From: an uncultured Enterobacter sp.
GTDB lineage: Bacteria > Pseudomonadota > Gammaproteobacteria > Enterobacterales > Enterobacteriaceae
Direction of reading: 5' to 3'
Length of the DNA: 12,070 bases
Assembly (NCBI GenBank): GCA_946477805.1
Contig: CAMKZP010000052.1
Coordinates: 1 to 12,070 of the forward strand
The position numbers and the translations under genes are program-made. Positions 6,383 through 12,021 of the stretch are shown here, in pieces. Positions within the stretch are counted from its first letter, which is position 1, and every line of letters starts with the position of its first letter. The notes under the pieces are model-generated. The model worked only from the letters and a program-made list of their open reading frames with translations, did no database searches and was not told the DNA's origin.

Positions 6383-6404
6383 AAATTTGAAGTAGCTCAC
6401 ACTT
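6383..6404 (+). promoter_or_regulatory. CRP-cAMP site upstream of gntKU
   Basis: The core TTTGA-AGTAGC-TCACA (6386-6401) matches TGTGA-N6-TCACA at 9 of 10 positions, and the outer AAA and TT also fit the 22-bp consensus. Its centre is at about 6393.5. A GATATT (6425-6430) could serve as the -10, which would put CRP near -41.5 (class II activation). Activation by CRP agrees with catabolite control of the gluconate regulon in E. coli; the start point is inferred. Confidence 0.65.
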
Positions 6405-6455
6405 ATTCACTTCGCGCACGTTTGGATATTGCTTCTCTTTTGCCCCGGCAGGACA

Positions 6456-6483
6456 ATGTTACCGATAACTGTTACCCGTAACA
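6456..6483. promoter_or_regulatory. Two adjacent GntR operators in front of gntKU
   Basis: Operator 1 is ATGTTACCGATAAC (6456-6469) and operator 2 is TGTTACCCGTAACA (6470-6483). Operator 2 is a perfect GTTAC-CC-GTAAC palindrome, and operator 1 is GTTACCGATAAC with one arm imperfect. Both fit the GntR operator consensus ATGTTACC-GTAACAT known from E. coli gnt genes. Their centres are 14 bp apart, so two dimers would sit on neighbouring faces. They lie between the CRP site and the gntK start, probably downstream of the transcription start, so they would act as a roadblock or exclude polymerase. The right edge is 7 bp from the gntK Shine-Dalgarno. Confidence 0.85.
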
Positions 6484-6502
6484 ATTGACTGAGGGACACC
6501 CT

Positions 6503-7030
6503 TTGAGCACGACTAATCACGATCACCACGTTTACGTCCTGATGGGCGTGTCCGGTAGCGGTAAATCAGCCGTGGCCAGCGAAGTGGCGCATCAACTCCA
6601 TGCCGCGTTTCTTGACGGCGACTTCCTCCATCCGCGCAGCAATATCACCAAAATGGCCGCAGGCGAGCCGCTGAACGACGACGACCGTAAGCCCTGGCTG
6701 CAGGCGCTTAATGATGCCGCGTTTGCGATGCAGCGCACCAACAAAGTGTCGCTGATCGTCTGCTCCGCGCTGAAAAAAACCTACCGCGACCTGCTGCGCG
6801 ACGGCAACCCGAACCTCTCTTTCATCTACCTGAAAGGCGATTTCGAGGTCATTGAAAGCCGCCTGAAGGCGCGTAAAGGTCACTTCTTTAAAACCCAGAT
6901 GCTGGTCACGCAGTTTGAAGCGCTGCAGGAGCCGGGTGCGGACGAGCAGGACGTATTAGTGGTTGATATCGATCAGCCGCTGGACGGTGTTGTCGCCAGC
7001 ACCATCGAGGTCATTAATAAAAGGCAGTAA
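6503..7030 (+). CDS. gntK: GntK, thermoresistant gluconokinase
   Basis: A 175-residue kinase that phosphorylates D-gluconate to 6-phosphogluconate, feeding the Entner-Doudoroff and pentose-phosphate routes. The Walker A loop is GVSGSGKS at residues 15-22, followed by the family DGDFLHP substrate segment and LNDDDRKPWL, then the KARKGHFFKTQMLVTQFE lid region. Length and sequence match E. coli GntK. There is no ATG at the family N-terminus: the start is TTG 6503 (reading MSTTNHDHH), with GAGGGA 6491-6496 6 nt upstream. An earlier in-frame TTG at 6485 lies inside the operator region and has no proper Shine-Dalgarno. AGGG and CCCT (6492-6502) could form a small hairpin over the ribosome-binding site. 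It forms an operon with gntU, 3 bp downstream, controlled by GntR and probably CRP. Confidence 0.96.
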   Translation: MSTTNHDHHVYVLMGVSGSGKSAVASEVAHQLHAAFLDGDFLHPRSNITKMAAGEPLNDDDRKPWLQALNDAAFAMQRTNKVSLIVCSALKKTYRDLLRDGNPNLSFIYLKGDFEVIESRLKARKGHFFKTQMLVTQFEALQEPGADEQDVLVVDIDQPLDGVVASTIEVINKRQ

Positions 7031-7033
7031 GTT

Positions 7034-8374
7034 TTGAGTACATTAACGCTAGTTTTGACAGCAGTGGGTTCGGTTTTGCTGCTGCTGTTTTTAGTGATGA
7101 AGGCGCGTATGCACGCCTTCGTTGCTTTGATGGTGGTGTCTATTGGTGCAGGTCTCTTTTCCGGTATGCCGCTCGATAAAATCGCGGCGACCATGGAAAA
7201 AGGGATGGGCGGCACGCTGGGCTTCCTGGCGATTGTGGTCGCGCTTGGCGCGATGTTCGGCAAGATTTTGCACGAGACGGGCGCGGTCGACCAGATTGCC
7301 GTCAAGATGCTGAAATCCTTCGGCCACAGCCGCGCGCACTACGCGATTGGCCTGGCTGGCCTGATTTGCGCGCTGCCGCTGTTCTTTGAGGTGGCGGTGG
7401 TGCTGCTGATTAGCGTCGCGTTCTCGATGGCGCGCCACACCGGCACCAACCTCGTGAAGCTGGTCATTCCGCTGTTTGCGGGCGTGGCGGCGGCCGCTGC
7501 GTTCCTGCTGCCGGGGCCCGCGCCGATGCTGCTGGCCTCCCAGATGCACGCCGACTTTGGCTGGATGATCCTGATTGGCCTGTGCGCCGCGATCCCGGGG
7601 ATGATTATCGCCGGCCCGCTGTGGGGCAACTTCATCAGCCGCTACGTTGAGCTGCACATTCCGGACGACATCACCGAGCCGCACCTGGGCGAGGGCAAAA
7701 TGCCGTCCTTCGGTTTTAGCCTGTCGCTGATCCTGCTGCCGCTGGTGCTGGTGGGCCTGAAAACCATCGCCGCACGCTTTGTGCCGGTCGGTTCCAGCGC
7801 CTACGAGTGGTTTGAGTTTATCGGCCACCCGTTCACCGCGATTCTGGTGGCGTGCCTGGTGGCGATCTACGGCCTGGCGATGCGTCAGGGCATGCCGAAA
7901 GACCGCGTGATGGAAATCTGCGGCGCCGCGCTGCAGCCTGCGGGCATTATCCTGCTGGTGATCGGTGCCGGCGGCGTGTTCAAGCAGGTGCTGGTAGATT
8001 CCGGCGTCGGCCCGGCTCTGGGCGAAGCGTTGACCGGAATGGGCCTGCCGATTGCCGTGACCTGCTTCGTGCTGGCGGCAGCGGTGCGTATCATCCAGGG
8101 CTCCGCGACCGTAGCCTGCTTAACCGCGGTGGGGCTGGTGATGCCGGTCATTGAACAGCTCAACTACTCCGGCGCGCAGATGGCGGCGCTCTCTATCTGC
8201 ATCGCGGGCGGTTCGATTGTGGTATCTCACGTCAACGACGCGGGCTTCTGGCTGTTCGGTAAATTCACCGGCGCGACCGAAGCGCAAACCCTCAAGACCT
8301 GGACGCTGATGGAAACCATCCTCGGCACGACGGGTGCGATTGTGGGGATGATTGCGTTTACGCTGCTGAGCTAA
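7034..8374 (+). CDS. gntU: GntU, low-affinity gluconate transporter (GntP family)
   Basis: A 446-residue inner-membrane permease of the GntP (gluconate:H+ symporter) family, the same length as E. coli GntU. The sequence is almost wholly hydrophobic helices joined by short loops, about 12-14 membrane segments, with a longer polar loop near residues 205-225 (HIPDDITEPHLGEGKMP). Conserved family stretches include GKILHETGAVDQIA, ALPLFFEVAVVLL, LPGPAPMLLASQM and the C-terminal SHVNDAGFWLFGKF. The start is TTG 7034, only 3 bp after the gntK stop, with AAAAGG about 9 nt upstream; the first in-frame ATG (7097) would remove a membrane segment. Translation is probably coupled to gntK and modest. It imports gluconate for GntK. 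Repeat unit C follows the stop codon. Confidence 0.96.
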   Translation: MSTLTLVLTAVGSVLLLLFLVMKARMHAFVALMVVSIGAGLFSGMPLDKIAATMEKGMGGTLGFLAIVVALGAMFGKILHETGAVDQIAVKMLKSFGHSRAHYAIGLAGLICALPLFFEVAVVLLISVAFSMARHTGTNLVKLVIPLFAGVAAAAAFLLPGPAPMLLASQMHADFGWMILIGLCAAIPGMIIAGPLWGNFISRYVELHIPDDITEPHLGEGKMPSFGFSLSLILLPLVLVGLKTIAARFVPVGSSAYEWFEFIGHPFTAILVACLVAIYGLAMRQGMPKDRVMEICGAALQPAGIILLVIGAGGVFKQVLVDSGVGPALGEALTGMGLPIAVTCFVLAAAVRIIQGSATVACLTAVGLVMPVIEQLNYSGAQMAALSICIAGGSIVVSHVNDAGFWLFGKFTGATEAQTLKTWTLMETILGTTGAIVGMIAFTLLS

Positions 8375-8386
8375 CCCCGGTTTTCT

Positions 8387-8417
8387 CCCTCTCCCGGCGG
8401 GAGAGGGTTGGGGTAAG
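8387..8417 (-). repeat. Palindromic REP-like unit C
   Basis: Same family as units A, B and D, in the orientation of B: stem CCCTCTCCC (8387-8395) with GGGAGAGGG (8399-8407), loop GGC, and the tail TTGGGGTAAG. The tail differs from GGGGTGAGGG by a G-to-A change. It lies 12 bases after the gntU stop and before the convergent 148-residue ORF, so it is the only visible end signal for gntKU mRNA. Confidence 0.8.
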
Positions 8418-8439
8418 CGCCAGCGCCACCCGGCTTATT

Positions 8440-8886
8440 TCACAGCAGCACTGTGCCTTCCGTTGTGCGCAACCAGCGCGGCGCTTTCAGCGTATCGCTG
8501 TAAAACCCCACCAGATCCTGCAATAAATCTCCCGCCACTCTTTCATCATTTGCCGATAGCGTGCGAGCCAGCAGCATTTGCGTTAACAGCTGGCAGTATC
8601 TCCCCAGCCGATCGATTTCCGGTTCGAAGAGCGGCGCCTCCAGCGGCAGGTCATTCACCGTCAGGCTCGCTTTTAAATGTTCCGGAACAGGTTCAAGAAG
8701 CGTTGGCTGGAGCAGGGAAAGACAGGCTGACAGCCGCCCGCAGAGCGCCAGCTTTTGGGTGGGATCGTCACATTCAACCAGCACCTCAACAAACCGCTCG
8801 CAGCTGTCAGCCAGCTCGGTGAAATCGGTGGTGTGATCGAACGGGGTGGTGAATAACGCGTGAGAAAAGCCAGGGATAGTAGTCAT
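8440..8886 (-). CDS. Hypothetical protein, 148 aa, unrecognised
   Basis: I do not recognise this protein. It is acidic, Leu-rich and probably mostly helical: helices are likely at about residues 21-40 (TDFTELADSCERFVEVLVE), 43-60, 88-108 and 111-130. Five Cys (29, 39, 49, 55, 98), four of them within 27 residues, are notable but do not form a metal motif I know. There is no signal peptide or membrane segment. The start at 8886 has AGAGG 7 nt upstream and overlaps, as ATGA, the stop of a remnant reading frame. As I recall, E. coli K-12 has no gene between gntU and yhgN, so this is an accessory gene. The neighbouring remnant hints at phage-satellite origin, but the 148-residue sequence itself shows no phage motif. 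Moderate confidence that it is coding; the opposite strand is also open for about 120 codons. Confidence 0.6.
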   Translation of the reverse strand: MTTIPGFSHALFTTPFDHTTDFTELADSCERFVEVLVECDDPTQKLALCGRLSACLSLLQPTLLEPVPEHLKASLTVNDLPLEAPLFEPEIDRLGRYCQLLTQMLLARTLSANDERVAGDLLQDLVGFYSDTLKAPRWLRTTEGTVLL

Positions 8887-9128
8887 ATGACCGCCTCTGA
8901 TGAGTAAAAGTGACCGCCAACGGAGGGACCAACCTCACTGGTGGCAGACTGAACGGAGTTGGTCCTACCGGCCTCATCAGATACCGGCGCGCCTTACGGC
9001 GCCACCGTCCAGCCCACCATTGAGGTGTAACTGACTACGCGATAAAAGAAGGTATTATCGCGGATGAGGATAACAGGGGACCAACCCTGACGCCTGATTT
9101 TGCAGGCGTGGCGAGAAGATACTGCTTT
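8883..9128 (-). pseudogene. Decayed Ash/Icd-like (P4-type satellite) reading frame
   Basis: The 310-base gap between the 148-aa ORF and yhgN holds one long minus-strand frame with a single stop. Before the stop it reads RHACKIRRQGWSPV...YTSMVGWTVAP (9113-8997). The TAA is at 8996-8994. The same frame then stays open for 36 codons, GAPVSDEAGRTNSVQSATSE...FYSSEAVI, to TGA 8885-8883. From memory this order (MVGW-x-AP, GAPVS, AG-x-TNSVQ, TSE-x-G, EAxI) is that of the N-terminal part of Ash or Icd-like proteins common in P4-type prophage satellites. In those, a Gln or Lys codon would sit at the stop, so a single CAA/AAA-to-TAA change could explain the break. No start codon or Shine-Dalgarno was found; the frame simply opens before 9128. 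Family assignment is from pattern memory and uncertain. Confidence 0.45.
9038..9062. repeat. Perfect 8-bp inverted repeat in the remnant segment
   Basis: CGCGATAA (9038-9045) and TTATCGCG (9055-9062) flank a 9-nt loop. A second hairpin, ACGCCTG (9090-9096) with CAGGCGT (9103-9109), lies just downstream. Neither has a T run. Both fall inside the Ash/Icd-like remnant, so they may be remnants of its coding sequence or of satellite regulatory RNA. Confidence 0.5.
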
Positions 9129-9150
9129 GCCGTAAGGGTGGCAAGAGAGG

Positions 9151-9184
9151 CCCTCACCCCGGCCCTCTCCCACGGGGAGAGGGT
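9151..9184 (+). repeat. Palindromic REP-like unit D
   Basis: Same family and orientation as unit A: head CCCTCACCCCGG, then stem CCCTCTCCC (9163-9171) with GGGAGAGGG (9175-9183) and loop ACG. It ends 12 bases after the yhgN stop (yhgN reads leftward) and marks the boundary between the conserved yhgN end and the remnant segment. Confidence 0.85.
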
Positions 9185-9196
9185 GCAAGCTTTTAC

Positions 9197-9790
9197 CTAA
9201 CCCTTCATCCACGCCCGAATTCCGTCCAGGAACATCTGCGTCGCCATCATCACCAGAATCAGCCCCATCAGGCGCTCCAGCGCGTTCACCCCTTTCTCGC
9301 CCAGCAGGCGCAGGAAAAGCGATGACTGCAGCAGGATGATAAAGGTACCGCCCCAGGCAATCAGCAGGGCAATCACCAGATGGCTCATCTGATTCGGATA
9401 CTGGTGCGACAGCAGCATCAGCGTCGCCAGAATCGTTGGCCCGGCGACCAGCGGGATCGCCAGCGGTACGATGAACGGCTCTTCACCCGCAGGCAGGCCG
9501 CTGCTGCTGCCCTCCGCGCTCGGGAAAATCATCTTAATGGCGATCAGAAACAGAATGATCCCGCCGGAAATCGATACCGTCTCCGCGCGCAAATTCAGGA
9601 ATGCGAGGATCTTTTCCCCGGCGAACAGGAAGATAAACATCACCAGCAGGGCGATGAGCAGCTCGCGGATCATGATCGCCCTGCGGCGCTTGGGCTCGGT
9701 GTGCTTCAGCACCGACATAAAGATGGGCAGATTGCCGAGCGGATCCATAATCAGAATCAATAAAACCGCAGCGGAAATGATTTCGCTCAT
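9197..9790 (-). CDS. yhgN: YhgN, MarC/UPF0056-family inner-membrane protein
   Basis: A 197-residue integral membrane protein, the same length as E. coli YhgN. Six hydrophobic segments are visible: residues about 4-26 (ISAAVLLILIMDPLGNLPIF), 40-60, 70-90 (SISGGIILFLIAIKMIF), 105-128 (FIVPLAIPLVAGPTILATL), 137-157 and 173-192. The conserved family features are the DPLGNLPIF motif in helix 1 and the PLAIPLVAGPT motif in the middle. MarC proteins were once linked to antibiotic resistance, but that link was not upheld and the transported substrate is unknown. Start ATG 9790 has AGGGA about 8 nt upstream. It is divergent from asd, sharing a 176-bp intergenic region. The stop is TAG, followed closely by repeat unit D. 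Confidence 0.94.
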   Translation of the reverse strand: MSEIISAAVLLILIMDPLGNLPIFMSVLKHTEPKRRRAIMIRELLIALLVMFIFLFAGEKILAFLNLRAETVSISGGIILFLIAIKMIFPSAEGSSSGLPAGEEPFIVPLAIPLVAGPTILATLMLLSHQYPNQMSHLVIALLIAWGGTFIILLQSSLFLRLLGEKGVNALERLMGLILVMMATQMFLDGIRAWMKG

Positions 9791-9843
9791 TTTTGTTATC
9801 CCTGAAATTCTCTATGGTTATTATGATAATTAGCTGTATTTCT

Positions 9844-9858
9844 GATTGCCGGGCAATC
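9844..9858. promoter_or_regulatory. Palindrome in the yhgN-asd intergenic region
   Basis: GATTGCC (9844-9850) and GGCAATC (9852-9858) form a 15-bp perfect palindrome around one G. It sits between two divergent genes, 54 bp before yhgN and 109 bp before asd. With a 1-nt loop it is more likely to be a DNA-binding site than an RNA hairpin. The binding protein is unknown. Confidence 0.4.
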
Positions 9859-9966
9859 ATCGATTAATTTCGCTTGCGACTTTGGCAGCATTTTGTAATG
9901 TGAAGCATATCCCAGTTCAATACTGGCTTGCACAATCAGCACACACCCTCTGCAGGAAAAAATGCT

Positions 9967-11070
9967 ATGAAAAACGTTGGTTTTATCGGCTGGCGCGGTA
10001 TGGTCGGCTCTGTACTCATGCAACGCATGGTTGAAGAGCGCGATTTCGACGCTATCCGCCCGGTCTTCTTCTCCACTTCCCAGCTCGGCCAGGCTGCACC
10101 GTCCTTTGGAAACACCACGGGCACGCTGCAGGATGCTTACGATCTGGAAGCGCTGAAGGCACTCGACATCATTGTGACCTGCCAGGGCGGCGATTATACC
10201 AACGAAATCTATCCAAAGCTGCGTGAAAGCGGCTGGCAGGGCTACTGGATTGACGCGGCCTCTTCGCTTCGCATGAAAGACGATGCCATCATTATTCTCG
10301 ACCCGGTCAACCAGGGCGTCATCACCGACGGCCTGAACAACGGCGTGAAAACCTTCGTCGGCGGCAACTGCACCGTGAGCCTGATGCTGATGTCCCTCGG
10401 CGGCCTGTTCGCGCAGGACCTGGTGGAGTGGGTCTCCGTGGCGACGTACCAGGCCGCGTCCGGCGGCGGCGCGCGCCATATGCGCGAGCTGCTGACCCAG
10501 ATGGGCCAGCTGCACCAAAGCGTCGCGACCGAGCTGGCAAACCCGGCGTCTGCAATCCTCGATATCGAGCGTAAAGTCACCCAGCTGACCCGCAGCGGCG
10601 AACTGCCGGTGGATAACTTCGGCGTACCGCTGGCCGGTGGCCTGATCCCGTGGATCGACAAACAGCTGGATAACGGCCAGACCCGCGAAGAGTGGAAGGG
10701 CCAGGCCGAGACCAACAAAATCCTTAACACCGCGTCGGCGATCCCGGTTGACGGTCTGTGCGTGCGCATTGGTGCGCTGCGCTGCCACAGCCAGGCCTTC
10801 ACCATCAAACTGAAAAAAGATGTGTCTATTCCGACCGTGGAAGAGCTGCTGGCCGCGCACAACCCGTGGGCGAAAGTGGTGCCCAACGATCGCGATATCA
10901 CCATGCGCGAGCTGACCCCGGCGGCCGTCACCGGCACGCTGACCACGCCGGTTGGCCGCCTGCGCAAGCTGAACATGGGGCCGGAGTACCTCTCCGCCTT
11001 CACCGTCGGCGACCAGCTCCTGTGGGGCGCCGCCGAGCCGCTGCGCCGCATGCTGCGCCAGCTGGCGTAA
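9967..11070 (+). CDS. asd: Aspartate-semialdehyde dehydrogenase
   Basis: A 367-residue cytoplasmic enzyme, the same length as E. coli Asd. It reduces beta-aspartyl phosphate with NADPH to aspartate semialdehyde, the branch point to lysine, diaminopimelate, methionine and threonine, and so is needed for peptidoglycan. The N-terminal nucleotide-binding loop is GFIGWRGMVG (residues 5-14). The catalytic Cys135 is in GGNCTVSLMLMSLGG and the acid/base His274 in LRCHSQAF, both at the E. coli positions. Arg residues of the substrate site are kept in VRIGALR. ATG 9967 follows AGGAA (9954-9958) by 8 nt; the open frame extends to 9928 without a better start. It ends with tandem stops TAA TAA and a strong terminator. 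No lysine riboswitch is visible in the 176-bp upstream region. Confidence 0.97.
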   Translation: MKNVGFIGWRGMVGSVLMQRMVEERDFDAIRPVFFSTSQLGQAAPSFGNTTGTLQDAYDLEALKALDIIVTCQGGDYTNEIYPKLRESGWQGYWIDAASSLRMKDDAIIILDPVNQGVITDGLNNGVKTFVGGNCTVSLMLMSLGGLFAQDLVEWVSVATYQAASGGGARHMRELLTQMGQLHQSVATELANPASAILDIERKVTQLTRSGELPVDNFGVPLAGGLIPWIDKQLDNGQTREEWKGQAETNKILNTASAIPVDGLCVRIGALRCHSQAFTIKLKKDVSIPTVEELLAAHNPWAKVVPNDRDITMRELTPAAVTGTLTTPVGRLRKLNMGPEYLSAFTVGDQLLWGAAEPLRRMLRQLA

Positions 11071-11086
11071 TAATGTGTTAACGACC

Positions 11087-11112
11087 GGGGGTGATTTTCA
11101 CCCCCTTTTTTT
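11087..11112 (+). terminator. Rho-independent terminator of asd
   Basis: An 8-bp GC-rich stem GGGGGTGA (11087-11094) with TCACCCCC (11098-11105), loop TTT, followed by seven T (11106-11112). It begins 16 bases after the asd stop. It should end asd transcription efficiently and make glgB depend on its own promoter. Confidence 0.92.
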
Positions 11113-11318
11113 GCGTACCACATGGAGTAACACGCGGATGTCTTATTTTTTATCAGGAGTGATGTAGAGCGTTGGCTATGCTTTAAGGAAGATTTGTTTC
11201 TTACCTGAGGTTCGAACGGAGCAGAAAGGATGCACATTTTTGTGCTGTCCCGTTCAGGTCACATTAAAAGTCGTCCCGGAGCGCGTAAAAAGGACGACAT
11301 AAAAACAGGATGAATACC
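11113..11318 (+). promoter_or_regulatory. glgB upstream region and leader with GGA motifs and hairpins
   Basis: This 206-bp gap has no gene. It contains a GCACA-TTTT-TGTGC hairpin (11232-11245) and a 7-bp inverted repeat, GTCGTCC (11270-11276) with GGACGAC (11292-11298). GGA motifs of the type bound by CsrA lie at 11136, 11228, 11278 (in the loop of the second hairpin), 11292 and 11308. The last, in ACAGGATG, is also the glgB Shine-Dalgarno. CsrA repression of glycogen genes is established in E. coli; action at these sites is inference. I could not assign a promoter with confidence. Confidence 0.4.
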
Positions 11319-12021
11319 ATGTCCGATCGTGTGGATAGAGACGTGATTAATGCGCTTATTGCGGGTCATTTTGCCGACCCCTTTTCTGTGCTTGGGATGC
11401 ACCATACGGAGGCCGGGCTGGAAGTTCGTGCGCTGTTACCGGATGCAACAGAAGTCTGGGTGATTGAGCCCAAAACCGGCCGCAAGGTCGGCAAGCTGGA
11501 GTGCCTCGATTCCCGCGGCTTCTTTTCGGGCGTCATGCCCCGTCGTAAAAACCCCTTTCGCTATCAGCTCGCGGTTATCTGGCACGGCCAGCAAAACCTG
11601 ATTGACGACCCCTACAGCTTTGGCCCGCTCTTAAAAGAGATGGACGCCTGGCTGCTGTCCGAAGGCACCCATCTTCGCCCTTATGAAACCCTGGGCGCCC
11701 ATGCCGATACCATGGACGGCATCACCGGCACGCGGTTCTCCGTGTGGGCGCCAAACGCCCGGCGCGTCTCGGTCGTCGGGCAGTTCAACTACTGGGACGG
11801 TCGCCGTCACCCGATGCGCCTGCGCCGCGAAACCGGCATCTGGGAGCTGTTTATCCCCGGCGCGCACAACGGCCAGCTGTATAAATTCGAGATGATCGAC
11901 GCCCACGGCAAGCTGCGCATTAAGGCTGACCCGTATGCCTTTGAAGCGCAGATGCGCCCGGACACCGCATCGCTGATTTGCGGCCTGCCGGAAAAAGTCG
12001 TGCAGAGCGAGGAGCGCAAGC
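11319..12021 (+). CDS. glgB: GlgB, 1,4-alpha-glucan branching enzyme (N-terminal part, cut by adapter)
   Basis: The first 234 codons of the glycogen branching enzyme (about 728 aa in E. coli), which makes alpha-1,6 branches in glycogen; it is normally the first gene of glgBXCAP. Visible parts are the N1 domain (residues 1-125, ALIAGHFADPFSVLGMH) and the start of the CBM48 module (GTRFSVWAPNARRVSVVGQ, residues 137-155, then FNYWDG). The catalytic GH13 barrel is missing. ATG 11319 is chosen over the in-frame ATG 11310 because AGGA 11307-11310 is 8 nt upstream and the family begins MSDR-DRDVINAL. Genomic sequence ends after EERK (codon 234), at 12021 at the latest. From there the frame runs on without a stop through adapter DNA as PVSYTHLRAHET, which is not protein. 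The truncation is technical, not a mutation. Confidence 0.95.

Noticed and set aside
8463..8822. Plus-strand ORFs opposite the 148-aa gene
   Set aside because: No ribosome-binding site and no recognisable composition. The minus-strand frame is longer, has a Shine-Dalgarno and starts at the ATGA junction. Not fully excluded.
9028..9030. Plus-strand fragment ending APYGATVQPTIEV before TAA 9030 as a gene end
   Set aside because: The frame is closed by TGA about 25 codons upstream. The minus-strand Ash/Icd-like reading explains the same bases better.
8994..9212. 72-aa minus-strand ORF with ATG at 9212
   Set aside because: Its N-terminal third is a translation of repeat unit D and the yhgN end (PLPVGEGRGEG), so that start is not credible. 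Only the C-terminal part is kept, as a piece of the Ash/Icd-like remnant.
9815..9835. AT-rich GTTATTATGATAATTAGC upstream of yhgN as a Fur box
   Set aside because: It contains ATTAT-G-ATAAT symmetry, but the arms are in the opposite sense to the Fur 7-1-7 motif and the match is poor.
9796..10860. 354-codon open frame antisense to asd
   Set aside because: Shadow of asd; it is not supported by any motif and crosses the yhgN-asd intergenic region.
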